From assembly GCF_021249345.1 (NCBI RefSeq), contig NZ_CP089588.1, forward strand, positions 1,178,001 through 1,242,000: 64,000 nucleotides of DNA, given 5' to 3'. The notes beneath the pieces were generated by a model. It searched no databases, was not told where the DNA came from, and was given only the letters and a program-made list of their open reading frames with translations. The DNA is from Halobacterium wangiae. Its GTDB lineage: Archaea > Halobacteriota > Halobacteria > Halobacteriales > Halobacteriaceae. Of the stretch, positions 27,236 through 35,083 are shown piece after piece (the stretch's first letter is position 1; the number at the start of each line of letters is the position of its first letter). Position numbers and translations under genes: made by a program.

Positions 27236-27754
27236 GTGAGCGAACTCCGCGTCGACTCCCGCTGGTGGTACTGGGTCGCGGTCGTCCCGGTGATCACCAC
27301 GTTCTGGCTGCTGAGCGCCGTCTGGGTCGCCGTCGTCGTACTCGTGGTGCCGGAGGCCTCCACGCCGACGACGAGTTCGGCGGTCGTCTCGATCCCCGCG
27401 GTGGCCCTCGGCGTCCCCGCGCTGGTCGCGTTCCTCGTGCTCCCGCTCGCGCTCATCCAGGACTCGCGGGCGGTCGAGGAAGCGGGCGGTCGCTGGTCGG
27501 GGCTCGCCGAGTGGGCCGCCCAGCTGGCCGTCGGCGTGGACCTCGCGCTGCTCGCGGGCATCTACCTCTTCTTCGAGGGCGACGCGAGCGTCGTCGACCC
27601 GGACCCGCTGGGCACGCTGCTCATCGGCATCGCCGTCCTCGCCGGGACGTGGCTCTGCGTGCGCTACCTCCGCGAGCGCGCCAGCGTCGTCGCGATGCCG
27701 ACGTCGCTGCGGGAGTGGCGCTCGGAGCTCCGGGGCGACGCGACGCGGCGGTAG
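27236..27754 (+). CDS. Membrane protein of unknown function
   Basis: This 172-aa protein from GTG 27236 (VSELRVDSRWWYWVAVVPVI) has four to five hydrophobic segments: about residues 10-37, 48-75, 98-112 and 123-140, with a basic tail (RSELRGDATRR). No recognised family. It sits between hemL and hemC on the same strand, 55 bp after hemL, and a TTTTC-rich word about 28 nt upstream could be its TATA box. Confidence 0.65.
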   Translation: MSELRVDSRWWYWVAVVPVITTFWLLSAVWVAVVVLVVPEASTPTTSSAVVSIPAVALGVPALVAFLVLPLALIQDSRAVEEAGGRWSGLAEWAAQLAVGVDLALLAGIYLFFEGDASVVDPDPLGTLLIGIAVLAGTWLCVRYLRERASVVAMPTSLREWRSELRGDATRR

Positions 27755-27860
27755 CCGCGCCGGGCAGGACCCAGTACTCTGGGAGTCCCGCCGACGAGAC
27801 TGGTGTGGCTCCCGCGCCGCGAACGCAGGGGGTTTCAATGGCGCGTGCCGAGGAGTGAAT

Positions 27861-29030
27861 ATGAGCAACGAACCGATACGCCTCGCGTCCCGTGGGTCGG
27901 AGCTGGCGCTCCGGCAGGCCGGCGAGGTCAAGACGACGCTCGCCGACCGACGCCACGAGGTAGAGGTCGTCGAGGTCGAGACGAAGGGCGACCGGGTGAC
28001 CGACGCCCTCATCAGCGAGCTCGGGAAGACGGGCGCGTTCGTCCACGCGCTCGACCAGGAGGTGCTGGAAGGCAACGTCGACGCCGCCGTCCACTCGATG
28101 AAGGACGTGCCGACCGAGATGGCCGACGACCTGCTGGTCGCGGCCGTCCCGCGACGGGGTAACCCGGCTGACGTGCTGGTGACACCCGACGGCGCGACAC
28201 TCGACGAACTCCCCGCGGGGAGCGTCGTCGGCACCGCGAGCCTGCGCCGGGGCGCACAGGTGCAGGCCCGCCGACCGGACCTGACGGTCGAACCCATCCG
28301 CGGGAACGTCGACACCCGCGTCGAGAAACTGCTCGCGCCCGCCCTGCAGGCCGAACACGAGGCCCGCACGGAGGCCGAGAAGGAACGGAAGGCCGAGAAC
28401 GGCCGCGAGCAGCGCAGCACCGACAATGAGACCATCCGCGGCGGCATCCAGAACATCGAGGAGAACCGGGACGACGAGGACGACTCCCGGGAGAACGCGG
28501 AGTACGACCAGACGGTCGAGGAGTGGTTCGAGTCGCTGTCGCCGCTCCAGCAGTCCGCGATGGGCCGGGAGGTCGACACCGAGTACGACGCCGTCGTGCT
28601 CGCTCGCATCGGCCTCGAGCGCACCGGCCTGATCCACCACGTCGGAATCGCCGAGTTGCCCAAGGAGAGCCACGTGCCCTCGGCCGGCCAGGGCGCGCTC
28701 TGCATCACAACGCACCGCGACAGCGACGTCGCCGACGACCTGCGGGAGGCGCTCGACCACGTGCGCTCGCGGGTGGAGACGACCGTCGAACGCGTCGTCC
28801 TCGAGGAACTCGGCGGTGGTTGCATCGCGCCCATCGGCATCTACGCGCTACTGAAGGGCGAGATCGTGCGGACGTCCGTGCAGGTGTTCAGTCGGGACGG
28901 TACCGAGCGGGTCGCGGAGACCCGGGACCTCGACGCCGAGAACTACGCCAGCGAGGCCCGCGAGTTCGCGGCCGACCTCCGGGAGCGCGGCGCCGCAGAG
29001 CTCATCGAGGCGGCCCGGCGGGAGGCCTGA
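27861..29030 (+). CDS. hemC: Hydroxymethylbilane synthase (porphobilinogen deaminase)
   Basis: This 389-aa enzyme polymerises four porphobilinogens. It has RLASRGSELALRQAGEVKT at the start, HSMKDVPTEM, GTASLRRGAQVQARRPDL, VEPIRGNVDTRVEKL, and the cofactor-binding cysteine in ELGGGCIAPIGIYA. Between RGNVDTRVEKLL and YDAVVLARIGLER it carries an extra, strongly acidic stretch of about 75 residues, absent from bacterial HemC. ATG 27861 is preceded by GAGGAG at 27850-27855, preferred over an in-frame GTG at 27855. A one-base gap separates it from cobA. Confidence 0.95.
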   Translation: MSNEPIRLASRGSELALRQAGEVKTTLADRRHEVEVVEVETKGDRVTDALISELGKTGAFVHALDQEVLEGNVDAAVHSMKDVPTEMADDLLVAAVPRRGNPADVLVTPDGATLDELPAGSVVGTASLRRGAQVQARRPDLTVEPIRGNVDTRVEKLLAPALQAEHEARTEAEKERKAENGREQRSTDNETIRGGIQNIEENRDDEDDSRENAEYDQTVEEWFESLSPLQQSAMGREVDTEYDAVVLARIGLERTGLIHHVGIAELPKESHVPSAGQGALCITTHRDSDVADDLREALDHVRSRVETTVERVVLEELGGGCIAPIGIYALLKGEIVRTSVQVFSRDGTERVAETRDLDAENYASEAREFAADLRERGAAELIEAARREA

Positions 29031-29031
29031 G

Positions 29032-29772
29032 ATGCCCGGGACGGTGTACCTCGTCGGCAGCGGCCCGGGCGACCCCGAACTGCTGACGGTGAAGGCGAAG
29101 CGACTGCTCGACGAGTCAGACGTCGTGCTCCACGACAAGCTGCCGGGCCCCGCCATCCTCGAGGAGATTCCCGAGAGCAAACGAGAGGACGTCGGGAAGC
29201 GCGCGGGCGGCGAGCGCACCTCCCAGTCGGAGATCAACGAGCGCATGGTCGAACTCGCCGAGGACGGCAACGACGTCGTGCGCCTGAAGGGCGGCGACCC
29301 GTTCGTCTTCGGCCGCGGCGGCGAGGAGATGCAGTACCTCGCCGCACACGGCGTCCCCTTCGAGGTTGTGCCGGGCGTCACGTCCGCGGTGGCAGCGCCC
29401 GCCGCGGCGGACATCCCGGTGACGCACCGCGACCACGCCTCCAGCGTCTCGTTCGTCACGGGCCACGAGGACCCGACGAAACCCGAGTCCGCGGTGGACT
29501 GGGAGGCGCTCGCCGACACCGGCGGCACCATCGTCGTGCTGATGGGCGTCGGCAGACTCCCCGACTACACCCGGGAACTCCGGGACGCGGGGGTGGACCC
29601 CGAGACGCCCGTCGCGCTCGTCGAGAAGGGGACTCGCCCCGGCCAGAGAGTCGCCACGGGCACGCTCGACACTATCGTGGACGTGCGCGACGAGGCGGGC
29701 ATCGAACCGCCAGCGGTGACCGTCGTCGGCGGCGTCGCGGGGCTCTGGGAGGACGTGGAGGCCGGGCGATGA
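29032..29772 (+). CDS. cobA: Uroporphyrinogen-III C-methyltransferase
   Basis: This 246-aa SAM-dependent enzyme makes precorrin-2, the branch to sirohaem, cobalamin and the alternative haem route. It has the family opening VYLVGSGPGDPELLTVKAKR, VVLHDKLPGPAILEEIP, VRLKGGDPFVFGRGGEEMQY and VVPGVTSAVAAPAAADIPVT, ending in VVGGVAGLWEDVEAGR. It is sandwiched between hemC and hemD with a 1-bp gap and a 4-bp overlap, so the three are one operon. Confidence 0.95.
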   Translation: MPGTVYLVGSGPGDPELLTVKAKRLLDESDVVLHDKLPGPAILEEIPESKREDVGKRAGGERTSQSEINERMVELAEDGNDVVRLKGGDPFVFGRGGEEMQYLAAHGVPFEVVPGVTSAVAAPAAADIPVTHRDHASSVSFVTGHEDPTKPESAVDWEALADTGGTIVVLMGVGRLPDYTRELRDAGVDPETPVALVEKGTRPGQRVATGTLDTIVDVRDEAGIEPPAVTVVGGVAGLWEDVEAGR

Positions 29773-30485
29773 ACGTCGCCGTCTTCCGCCCGGACGACGA
29801 GCGCCTCGCCGAGGCCGTCGCCCTGCTCGAATCGCTGGGCGCGACTCCCGTCCCGGACCCGATGCTCGCCGTCGAACCCACTGGCGCAGCGCCCCGCAGT
29901 GACGCCGACTTCACGCTCCTCACGAGCAAGACCGGCGTCGAACTCGCCGCCAGCGAGGGGTGGGCGCCCGGCGACACCGTGCTCTGCGCCATCGGCGAGG
30001 CTACCGCCGAAGCCTGCCGCGACGCCGGCTGGACGGTGGACCGCGTCCCCGAGGAGTACACGAGTTCGGGGCTCGTCGCCGCGCTCAGCGAGGACGTGGC
30101 CGGCGCGCGCGTCGAAGTGGCGCGCTCGGACCACGGCTCCGCGGAACTCACCGACGGCCTGAACGACGCGGGCGCGTTCGTACACGAGACAGTGCTATAC
30201 GAACTCGTTCGACCCGCCGGTGCGGGAGAGTCCGCCGAACTCGCCGCGGACGGCGACCTCGACGCCGCACTGTTCTCGTCGTCGCTCACCGTCGAACACT
30301 GGCTCGACGCCGCCCGCGAACACGGCATCGAGGCGGCCGCGAGGGACGGACTCCGGAGTGCGGTGATCGGCTGTATCGGTCCGCCGACCCGCGAGACGGC
30401 CGAATCCCACGGAATCGACGTCGACGTGGTTCCCAAGGACGCCGACTTCGAGCAGCTTGCACGGGCGGCCGTCGAAGAGCGCTGA
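29769..30485 (+). CDS. hemD: Uroporphyrinogen-III synthase
   Basis: This 238-aa protein overlaps cobA by four bases (ATGA). The family is poorly conserved; support comes from position after hemC-cobA and from its two-domain alternating pattern: MNVAVFRPDDERLAEAVALL, LLTSKTGVELAA, VLCAIGEATAEACRDAGWTV, then VLYELVRPAG, ALFSSSLTVEHWLDAAREHG and VIGCIGPPTRETAESHGIDV. It closes and inverts the last ring of hydroxymethylbilane. It is the last gene of the operon. Confidence 0.92.
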   Translation: MNVAVFRPDDERLAEAVALLESLGATPVPDPMLAVEPTGAAPRSDADFTLLTSKTGVELAASEGWAPGDTVLCAIGEATAEACRDAGWTVDRVPEEYTSSGLVAALSEDVAGARVEVARSDHGSAELTDGLNDAGAFVHETVLYELVRPAGAGESAELAADGDLDAALFSSSLTVEHWLDAAREHGIEAAARDGLRSAVIGCIGPPTRETAESHGIDVDVVPKDADFEQLARAAVEER

Positions 30486-30658
30486 GGCCTCGATTTCTGC
30501 GACCAGCGTTCCCGAGCGGCGGCTTCTGCCGTGAATCGACCACTCTCCTCGGTGCGACCCCCTCCATCGGGCAGAAGTCCGGTTTCCCGCACCTGTAGAG
30601 CGCTACGCTCCCGTTTTCTGTGTGCCAGTGTCAGTGGTAGAGCGACACCAGCTAGAAT

Positions 30659-30686
30659 CGATAAATCGTATTCTGCGATATAGAAT
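30659..30686 (-). promoter_or_regulatory. Four-copy promoter motif, copy A
   Basis: On the minus strand it reads ATTCTATATCGC, then 7 nt, then GATTTATCG; GCCACCC lies 6 nt upstream of it. Copy D (34967-34994) matches 26 of 28 positions. TTTAT in the right half has the look of a TATA box, and the ATATCGC half an operator or BRE-side element. No ORF lies downstream in its direction. Confidence 0.6.
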
Positions 30687-30828
30687 TGCCAGGGTGGCGC
30701 ACGAGAACGAGCCAGACGAAGCCCCGCAGATCGACGGCTGAGCGGCCAGGAGCGCGAAATCCCGAGTTATGACCGCCTTACTGGCCGTCTCGGGGCGTTC
30801 GAGCAGTTGTCCGGGGTCGAGGCCCGCA

Positions 30829-30836
30829 GTTTATAC
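30829..30836 (+). promoter_or_regulatory. TATA box that decides the recJ-like start
   Basis: GTTTATAC is centred 28 nt before ATG 30861. The earlier in-frame start (30807) lies upstream of this box and an ATG near 30840 is too close to it, so 30861 is the supported, leaderless start. Confidence 0.7.
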
Positions 30837-30860
30837 CCGATGGCGCGCAACACTCTCTCG

Positions 30861-32267
30861 ATGGACGCACCGGTCCCGGAACTCGAAGCGCGGGCGGACG
30901 CCTGCGCAGACGCCCTCCGCGACGCCGACAGCGTGTTACTGGCGTCGCACATCGACGCCGACGGCCTGACGAGCGCTGGCATCGCGTCGACGGCGCTCGA
31001 ACGCGCCGGCATCACGCACGACGTGGTGTTCTCGAAACAGCTCGACGACGAGGAGATCGCGGGCATCGCGGCCCACGACCACGACACCGTGCTGTTCACG
31101 GACTTCGGGAGCGGGCAACTGGATAGCATCGCCGAACACGAGGAACGGGGCGACTTCACACCCGTCATCGCGGACCACCACCAGCCCGCCGAGGCGGACA
31201 CCCAGTTCCACCTGAACCCCCTGCTGGAGGGCGTGGACGGCGGGAAAGAACTCTCGGGCGCTGGCGCCAGCTACGTCCTCGCGCGGGCACTACTCAGCGA
31301 CGAAGCGACGGACCTCGCGGCACTCGCGGTGGTCGGCGCCGTCGGCGACATGCAGACGGTGAACGGCGAACTCGTCGGCGCGAACGTCGCTATCGCCGAG
31401 GAGGGCGTCGCGGCGGGCGTGCTGGACACCGCGAAGGACCTCGCGCTGTACGGCACGCAGACGCGGCCGCTGCCGAAACTGCTGGAGTACGCCAGCGAGG
31501 TGTACGTCCCCGGCATCACGAACGACCAGAACGGCGCGATGCGGTTCCTCGACGGCCTCGACGTCGACCTCCACGACGGCGGCGACTGGCGGACGTGGGC
31601 GAGCCTCGACCACGACGAGCGCCAGACCGTCGTGAGCGCGCTCGTCAAGCGCGCGGTGCGCAACGGCGTCTCCGGCGACAAGGTGACGGACCTCGTTGGG
31701 ACGACGTACACGTTGCTCGAGGAGGAAGCTGGCACGGAGCTCCGGGACGCGAGCGAGTTCTCCACCCTGCTGAACGCGACGGCTCGCTACGAGCGCGGCG
31801 ACGTGGGTCTCGCGGTCTGTCTGGGGGAACGAGGCGAACCGCTGGACTCCGCCAGGGAACTCCTGCGGACCCACCGCCGGAACCTCTCGGAGGGGCTGTC
31901 CTGGGTGAAAGACGAGGGCGTCACCGTCGAGGACGACCTCCAGTGGTTCCACGCGGAGGACCGCATCAGGGAGACCATCGTCGGCATCGTCGCCGGGATG
32001 GCGCTGGGCGCTGAGGACGTCGAGAGCGACCGCCCCATCGTCGGTTTCGGGGAGAAGAACGACGAGGAGGTGAAGGTGTCCGCGCGTGGCACCCCGGCGC
32101 TCGTCAACCGTGGACTCGACCTCTCCGTCGTGATGCGGGAGGCCTCCCAGTCCGTCGGCGGCGACGGCGGCGGCCACACGGTCGCCGCGGGCGCGACCGT
32201 ACCGAAGGGCGAGGAGCGCGCGTTCCTCGACGCCGCGGCCGACGAGATCGCCGCCCAGATCGAGTGA
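30861..32267 (+). CDS. RecJ-like DHH-family phosphoesterase/exonuclease
   Basis: This 468-aa protein starts MDAPVPELEARADACADALR. The DHH core has ASHIDADGLTSAGIAST (motif I), LFTDFGSG, IADHHQP (the DHH motif, about residue 98), and a C-terminal DHHA1 domain ending GGDGGGHTVAAGATVP. Haloarchaea have several such RecJ homologues, annotated as single-stranded-DNA-specific exonucleases; related archaeal proteins (GAN/RecJ) join the CMG replisome, but which paralogue this is cannot be decided here. Confidence 0.88.
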   Translation: MDAPVPELEARADACADALRDADSVLLASHIDADGLTSAGIASTALERAGITHDVVFSKQLDDEEIAGIAAHDHDTVLFTDFGSGQLDSIAEHEERGDFTPVIADHHQPAEADTQFHLNPLLEGVDGGKELSGAGASYVLARALLSDEATDLAALAVVGAVGDMQTVNGELVGANVAIAEEGVAAGVLDTAKDLALYGTQTRPLPKLLEYASEVYVPGITNDQNGAMRFLDGLDVDLHDGGDWRTWASLDHDERQTVVSALVKRAVRNGVSGDKVTDLVGTTYTLLEEEAGTELRDASEFSTLLNATARYERGDVGLAVCLGERGEPLDSARELLRTHRRNLSEGLSWVKDEGVTVEDDLQWFHAEDRIRETIVGIVAGMALGAEDVESDRPIVGFGEKNDEEVKVSARGTPALVNRGLDLSVVMREASQSVGGDGGGHTVAAGATVPKGEERAFLDAAADEIAAQIE

Positions 32268-32304
32268 CGGAACGCCTAACTGAGGGCGGATCGAACGGTT
32301 CTGC

Positions 32305-32766
32305 GTGCTCCCGAGCCTCGACGCACTGCGAGCGCGGATCTACCGCCTCGGGTTCTCCTACTTCCCCGCGTACTGGACGACGGGCGCGAAACTCGTCGAC
32401 CTGGCGCCGGACTTCTCGTCCGCTCGCGTGGCGCTCCCCCTGAACTGGCGCACGCGGAACGTCGTCGGCACCACGTTCGGCGGCAGCATCTACGGCGCCG
32501 TCGACCCGGTGTACATGGTGCTGTTGCGGAGCCGCCTCGGCGACGCGTTCACTGTCTGGGACCGGGCGGCGAGCATCGAGTACCACGAACCCGGCAGGGG
32601 GACGCTGTACGCCGACTTCGAGGTGCCCGACGCGGACGTCCGAGAGCTCCGCTCGCTGGCCCCCGGCGAGTCGACCGAGCGCGTCTACGAGGTGGCGGTC
32701 GTCGACGCCGACAGCGAGGTCCACGCCGAGGTGGAGAAGACCCTGTACGTGCGTCGCGACGAGTGA
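32305..32766 (+). CDS. DUF4442 (hotdog thioesterase-like) protein
   Basis: This 153-aa protein from GTG 32305 (VLPSLDALRARIYRLGFSYF) has the hotdog-fold features of DUF4442: an N-terminal helix, RVALPLNWRTRNVVGTTFGG, a long helix SIYGAVDPVYMVLLRSRLG, and strands VWDRAASIEYHEPGRG and YEVAVVDADSEVHAEVEKTL. Members resemble acyl-CoA thioesterases but lack proven activity. It follows the recJ-like gene by 37 bp and may share its transcript. GTG was chosen because the downstream frame has no earlier ATG in the conserved part. Confidence 0.85.
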   Translation: MLPSLDALRARIYRLGFSYFPAYWTTGAKLVDLAPDFSSARVALPLNWRTRNVVGTTFGGSIYGAVDPVYMVLLRSRLGDAFTVWDRAASIEYHEPGRGTLYADFEVPDADVRELRSLAPGESTERVYEVAVVDADSEVHAEVEKTLYVRRDE

Positions 32767-32823
32767 CTACCAGGTCGCTTCGCAGACACGCAGCCAGTTC
32801 TCGAACGCTATCCTCCGCACGTC

Positions 32824-32845
32824 CGACGCCGGGTAGCCGGCGTCG
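32824..32845. repeat. 9-bp inverted repeat after DUF4442 gene
   Basis: CGACGCCGG, GTAG loop, CCGGCGTCG, 57 nt past the DUF4442 stop. A possible RNA hairpin at the transcript end; there is no T-tract. Confidence 0.55.
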
Positions 32846-32927
32846 TACCCGGGTCGTCTGCCGGTTAGCCCACCGTAGCTGCGCCACAGATTGTGGGCGG
32901 GAGAGGAGTGTACTTTCGGCCACCCCC

Positions 32928-32958
32928 AATTTTATATATCGCAGCATGGAGTTTATCG
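32928..32958 (+). promoter_or_regulatory. Four-copy promoter motif, copy B
   Basis: It has CCACCC just upstream, then TTTTATATATCGC and GTTTATCG at the family spacing (TATCGC to the end of TTTATCG is 22 nt, as in copies A and D). It is the most diverged copy but keeps TATCGC, the AT pair and TTTATCG. No supported ORF follows; transcription would begin near 32980. Confidence 0.5.
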
Positions 32959-33798
32959 TGTGCGGGGAGAGGTCCACGAGAGGGCTGGACGAAACGCCCA
33001 GAGACAGCCACTCGAGTGGTGAGAGCCGGGATTCCACTCCCACGGGCGCGCGAGAGGACACGACACAGGAGGAGAACACAGAAGGACCACAGGGTGAGCC
33101 TCGACCAGCACCTGGAGGCCTGGTGTGGAACGACCATCGAGCTCCGCCCGGGAACGGAACCGGCCGTCGAAACCGAGGTGCCGACCAACGACGACCTGCC
33201 GACGGCCCCGGCGATCGAGACGAGTCGAGAGTCGCGGGCCACAGGACGAGAGCCACCGACAGACCCGGAACGTGAGCACATCGGGAGCGGTGAACGGTGA
33301 TACGGCGAGCGGCGGAAAGTCTCGTCACGGCGAGGCAACCAGACGTCCCACAGTCGCCGAAGAGAACGGAGGGTAGGAGACCAGCGTTCAGTCGAAATCA
33401 GGACTCCGGCCCTGCGAGGGACCCCCGAGCATCTCGAAGACTGTCGATTCGCGAGGCCTGAGAGGAGGGAGACGAGAGACACCGAGGGCAAATTACCGGA
33501 TAGAGACGGGGAGAGAACCTGCGACCACGTCCAGCGAGGCTAGCTGCAGACCGCTAGAATCCACGAAGGCCGATACCAGCCCTCGAGTGCCAGCCAGGAG
33601 GCGACTCCTCGCAACGCAGTCCAGGCGGCGGGCTCCGACGTGGCTGGCCACCAGTTCAACGTCGCCGCGGGCCCAGCGCACGGGACCACCGGTTTACCCC
33701 GGACGAGCAACCCCACAGACCGTCGCGATCGCCGTTCTAACCACGCGAAGACCCGAGCTGCGAGGAGTTCTGTGTGTGGAACGAGCCGACCAGTGGCG

Positions 33799-33826
33799 AT
33801 TCGATATCGCGATATAGGATTTATGG
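33799..33826 (+). promoter_or_regulatory. Four-copy promoter motif, copy C
   Basis: ATTCGATATCGC, then GATATAG, then GATTTATGG. It matches 24 of 28 positions of copy D. The left half here forms the perfect palindrome ATATCGCGATAT. It points right, toward the 3' end of the converging lipoprotein gene, with no ORF behind it, so any RNA would be antisense to that gene's end. Confidence 0.6.
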
Positions 33827-33887
33827 AGAGATCGTCGCGACCTTTCCGGGAACTGCGCGAAGCGCCACAGAAGAGGGTTTCAACGCC

Positions 33888-34922
33888 TCAGGCCGTGAAT
33901 TCGACGGGGCGTGTGCCCATGAACGCGGTCTCGTAGCCCTCGTGGCGAGCGACCTGGGGAGGAGCACCGACGCCAAGCACGAGTTCGTCGCCGGTCTCGA
34001 CTGACGGCGCGCGAGCGGCGTAGTGGTAGCCCAGCGCCGGATCCAGCGACGGCGCGAGAGTAGCGTCGAACAGCACGTCCTCGCCGCGGCGGAGTGTGGC
34101 GAACAGCGTCATGAACGGGAGCGGCGTCGACGACGGGGTGTGCGGCGAGACGGCGAGGTAGGCGTCACCGCCGTCGAAAGCGTCGGAGACCACGGTGACG
34201 GCGAACGTGGTGTCACCGACCGCCTGGACGCCGACGCTGTCACCCGGGAGGGCGTCGACGGTTGGCGTGCTCGCGACCGGGACGCCGTCGAGTGGCCGTG
34301 GCTCCAGGGACCCCTTCCGTGAAGCGCGTTCCGGTGTATCGAATGCGACGTCCGGGGTGTCGTTCGCGAGCGTCATCGAGAACTGGAACGCCGCTACAGG
34401 GTCCAGCCCCTCCAGTTCTCGCGTGTACTGTGTGTCCGACGGCGCGGTCTGGACACGGACGTCGTAGGTACCGGGTCCGCCGAGTTCGACGTTGTCACCG
34501 TAGTGGAAGCCGAGTCGCTGGGAGAGCATCGGCCAGCCGGCGGCGTCGTAGAACTGCTCGTCCCCGCGTGAGACCGTGAGCCGGGGTTCGGCGCCGCAGA
34601 GCACGCGCCCGGTCTCGTCGTCCCACACCACTGCGAGCAAGTGGACGTCGCCGTCGGCCTCGACCGGGCTCGTGCGTTCGCCCGTGACGGCCCAGAACCG
34701 GAGCGGGTGGGTGAGACGGAGCGCACAGCGGAGCCGGCCGGACTCGGCGATCTCGACGACCCGGAGTGCAGCGGCGTGCGTGGGGACGTAGACGCCCTCG
34801 GGCCGGCCGTCGGCGGTCGGCGGCGGCGTCGGCGACTGCGACGAGCGACCCGAACAGCCGGCGAACCCAGCGAGGCCCGCCAGAAACGCTCTCCGGCCGA
34901 TTTCCGGCGATTTCGGGTACAC
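33888..34922 (-). CDS. Tat-exported lipoprotein of unknown function
   Basis: This 344-aa protein starts at GTG 34922 (VYPKSPEIGRRAFLAGLAGF). The twin-arginine RR, a short hydrophobic stretch and lipobox LAGFAGC (Cys about 23) indicate Tat export and lipid anchoring outside the membrane. The mature part is beta-rich: ALRLTHPLRFWAVTGERTSP, VHLLAVVWDDETGRVLCGAE, YHYAARAPSVETGDELVLGV. Family unknown to me (possibly DUF7350-like, related to iron-transport accessory proteins; not verified). Its promoter is copy D of the four-copy motif. Confidence 0.75.
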   Translation of the reverse strand: MYPKSPEIGRRAFLAGLAGFAGCSGRSSQSPTPPPTADGRPEGVYVPTHAAALRVVEIAESGRLRCALRLTHPLRFWAVTGERTSPVEADGDVHLLAVVWDDETGRVLCGAEPRLTVSRGDEQFYDAAGWPMLSQRLGFHYGDNVELGGPGTYDVRVQTAPSDTQYTRELEGLDPVAAFQFSMTLANDTPDVAFDTPERASRKGSLEPRPLDGVPVASTPTVDALPGDSVGVQAVGDTTFAVTVVSDAFDGGDAYLAVSPHTPSSTPLPFMTLFATLRRGEDVLFDATLAPSLDPALGYHYAARAPSVETGDELVLGVGAPPQVARHEGYETAFMGTRPVEFTA

Positions 34923-34950
34923 GACCGGCTATCCGAGCGGCAGAAACAAG

Positions 34951-34966
34951 GCCGTTACGCAACGGC
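34951..34966 (-). repeat. 6-bp inverted repeat at the predicted transcription start
   Basis: GCCGTT, ACGC, AACGGC, directly downstream of copy D on the minus strand. It could be an operator or the first hairpin of the lipoprotein mRNA leader. Confidence 0.45.
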
Positions 34967-34994
34967 CGATAAATCGTATTTCGCGATATAGAAT
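34967..34994 (-). promoter_or_regulatory. Four-copy promoter motif, copy D
   Basis: On the minus strand it reads ATTCTATATCGC, GAAATAC, GATTTATCG, with GCCACCC just upstream. Its TATA part lies about 48 nt before the lipoprotein GTG. The similarity to copy A continues weakly past the motif (GGGTGGCG and ACGAGCC blocks on the plus strand up to about 35020). Confidence 0.6.
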
Positions 34995-35083
34995 CGAGTG
35001 GGTGGCGACGAACTCAACGAGCCCCTCGCACCCCGAGACCGCTAACCGACGGGCACTTGGCGCGTCCAGTCCAACGTTCGGCA

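Larger units (their letters stand above)
30486..30860. other. Intergenic region, hemD to recJ-like gene
   Basis: This 375-bp region has no supported ORF. It contains one member of the four-copy promoter motif (30659-30686, facing left, away from recJ) and the recJ-like TATA box at 30829-30836. Leftward transcription from the motif would produce an RNA of unknown length in the 30486-30635 interval, antisense to the hemD tail if extended. Confidence 0.55.
32767..33887. other. 1.1-kb ORF-free region, purine-rich
   Basis: No reading frame here shows the codon bias, acidity or family signature of the neighbours. The plus strand is rich in GAG, GGA and ACA words and has less GC than the flanks. 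It contains a 9-bp hairpin (32824-32845), two copies of the four-copy promoter motif, both facing right (32928-32958 and 33799-33826), and a 12-bp palindrome CCACTCGAGTGG at 33008-33019. Candidate explanations are one or two non-coding RNAs or a decayed gene. Confidence 0.5.

Noticed and set aside
32893-33300. Plus-strand 135-codon frame in the ORF-free region
   Set aside because: Its composition is basic and Arg/Thr-rich, unlike halophile proteins, it has no domain, and its start lies upstream of the likely TATA box.
33300-33400. Possible RNase P RNA (GGAAAGTCTCG near 33317)
   Set aside because: The universal core GAGGAAAGTCC and the other conserved region could not be found at proper spacing.
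33855-33890. CRISPR-like GTTTCAACGC word
   Set aside because: It occurs once, with no regularly spaced repeat or adjacent cas genes.
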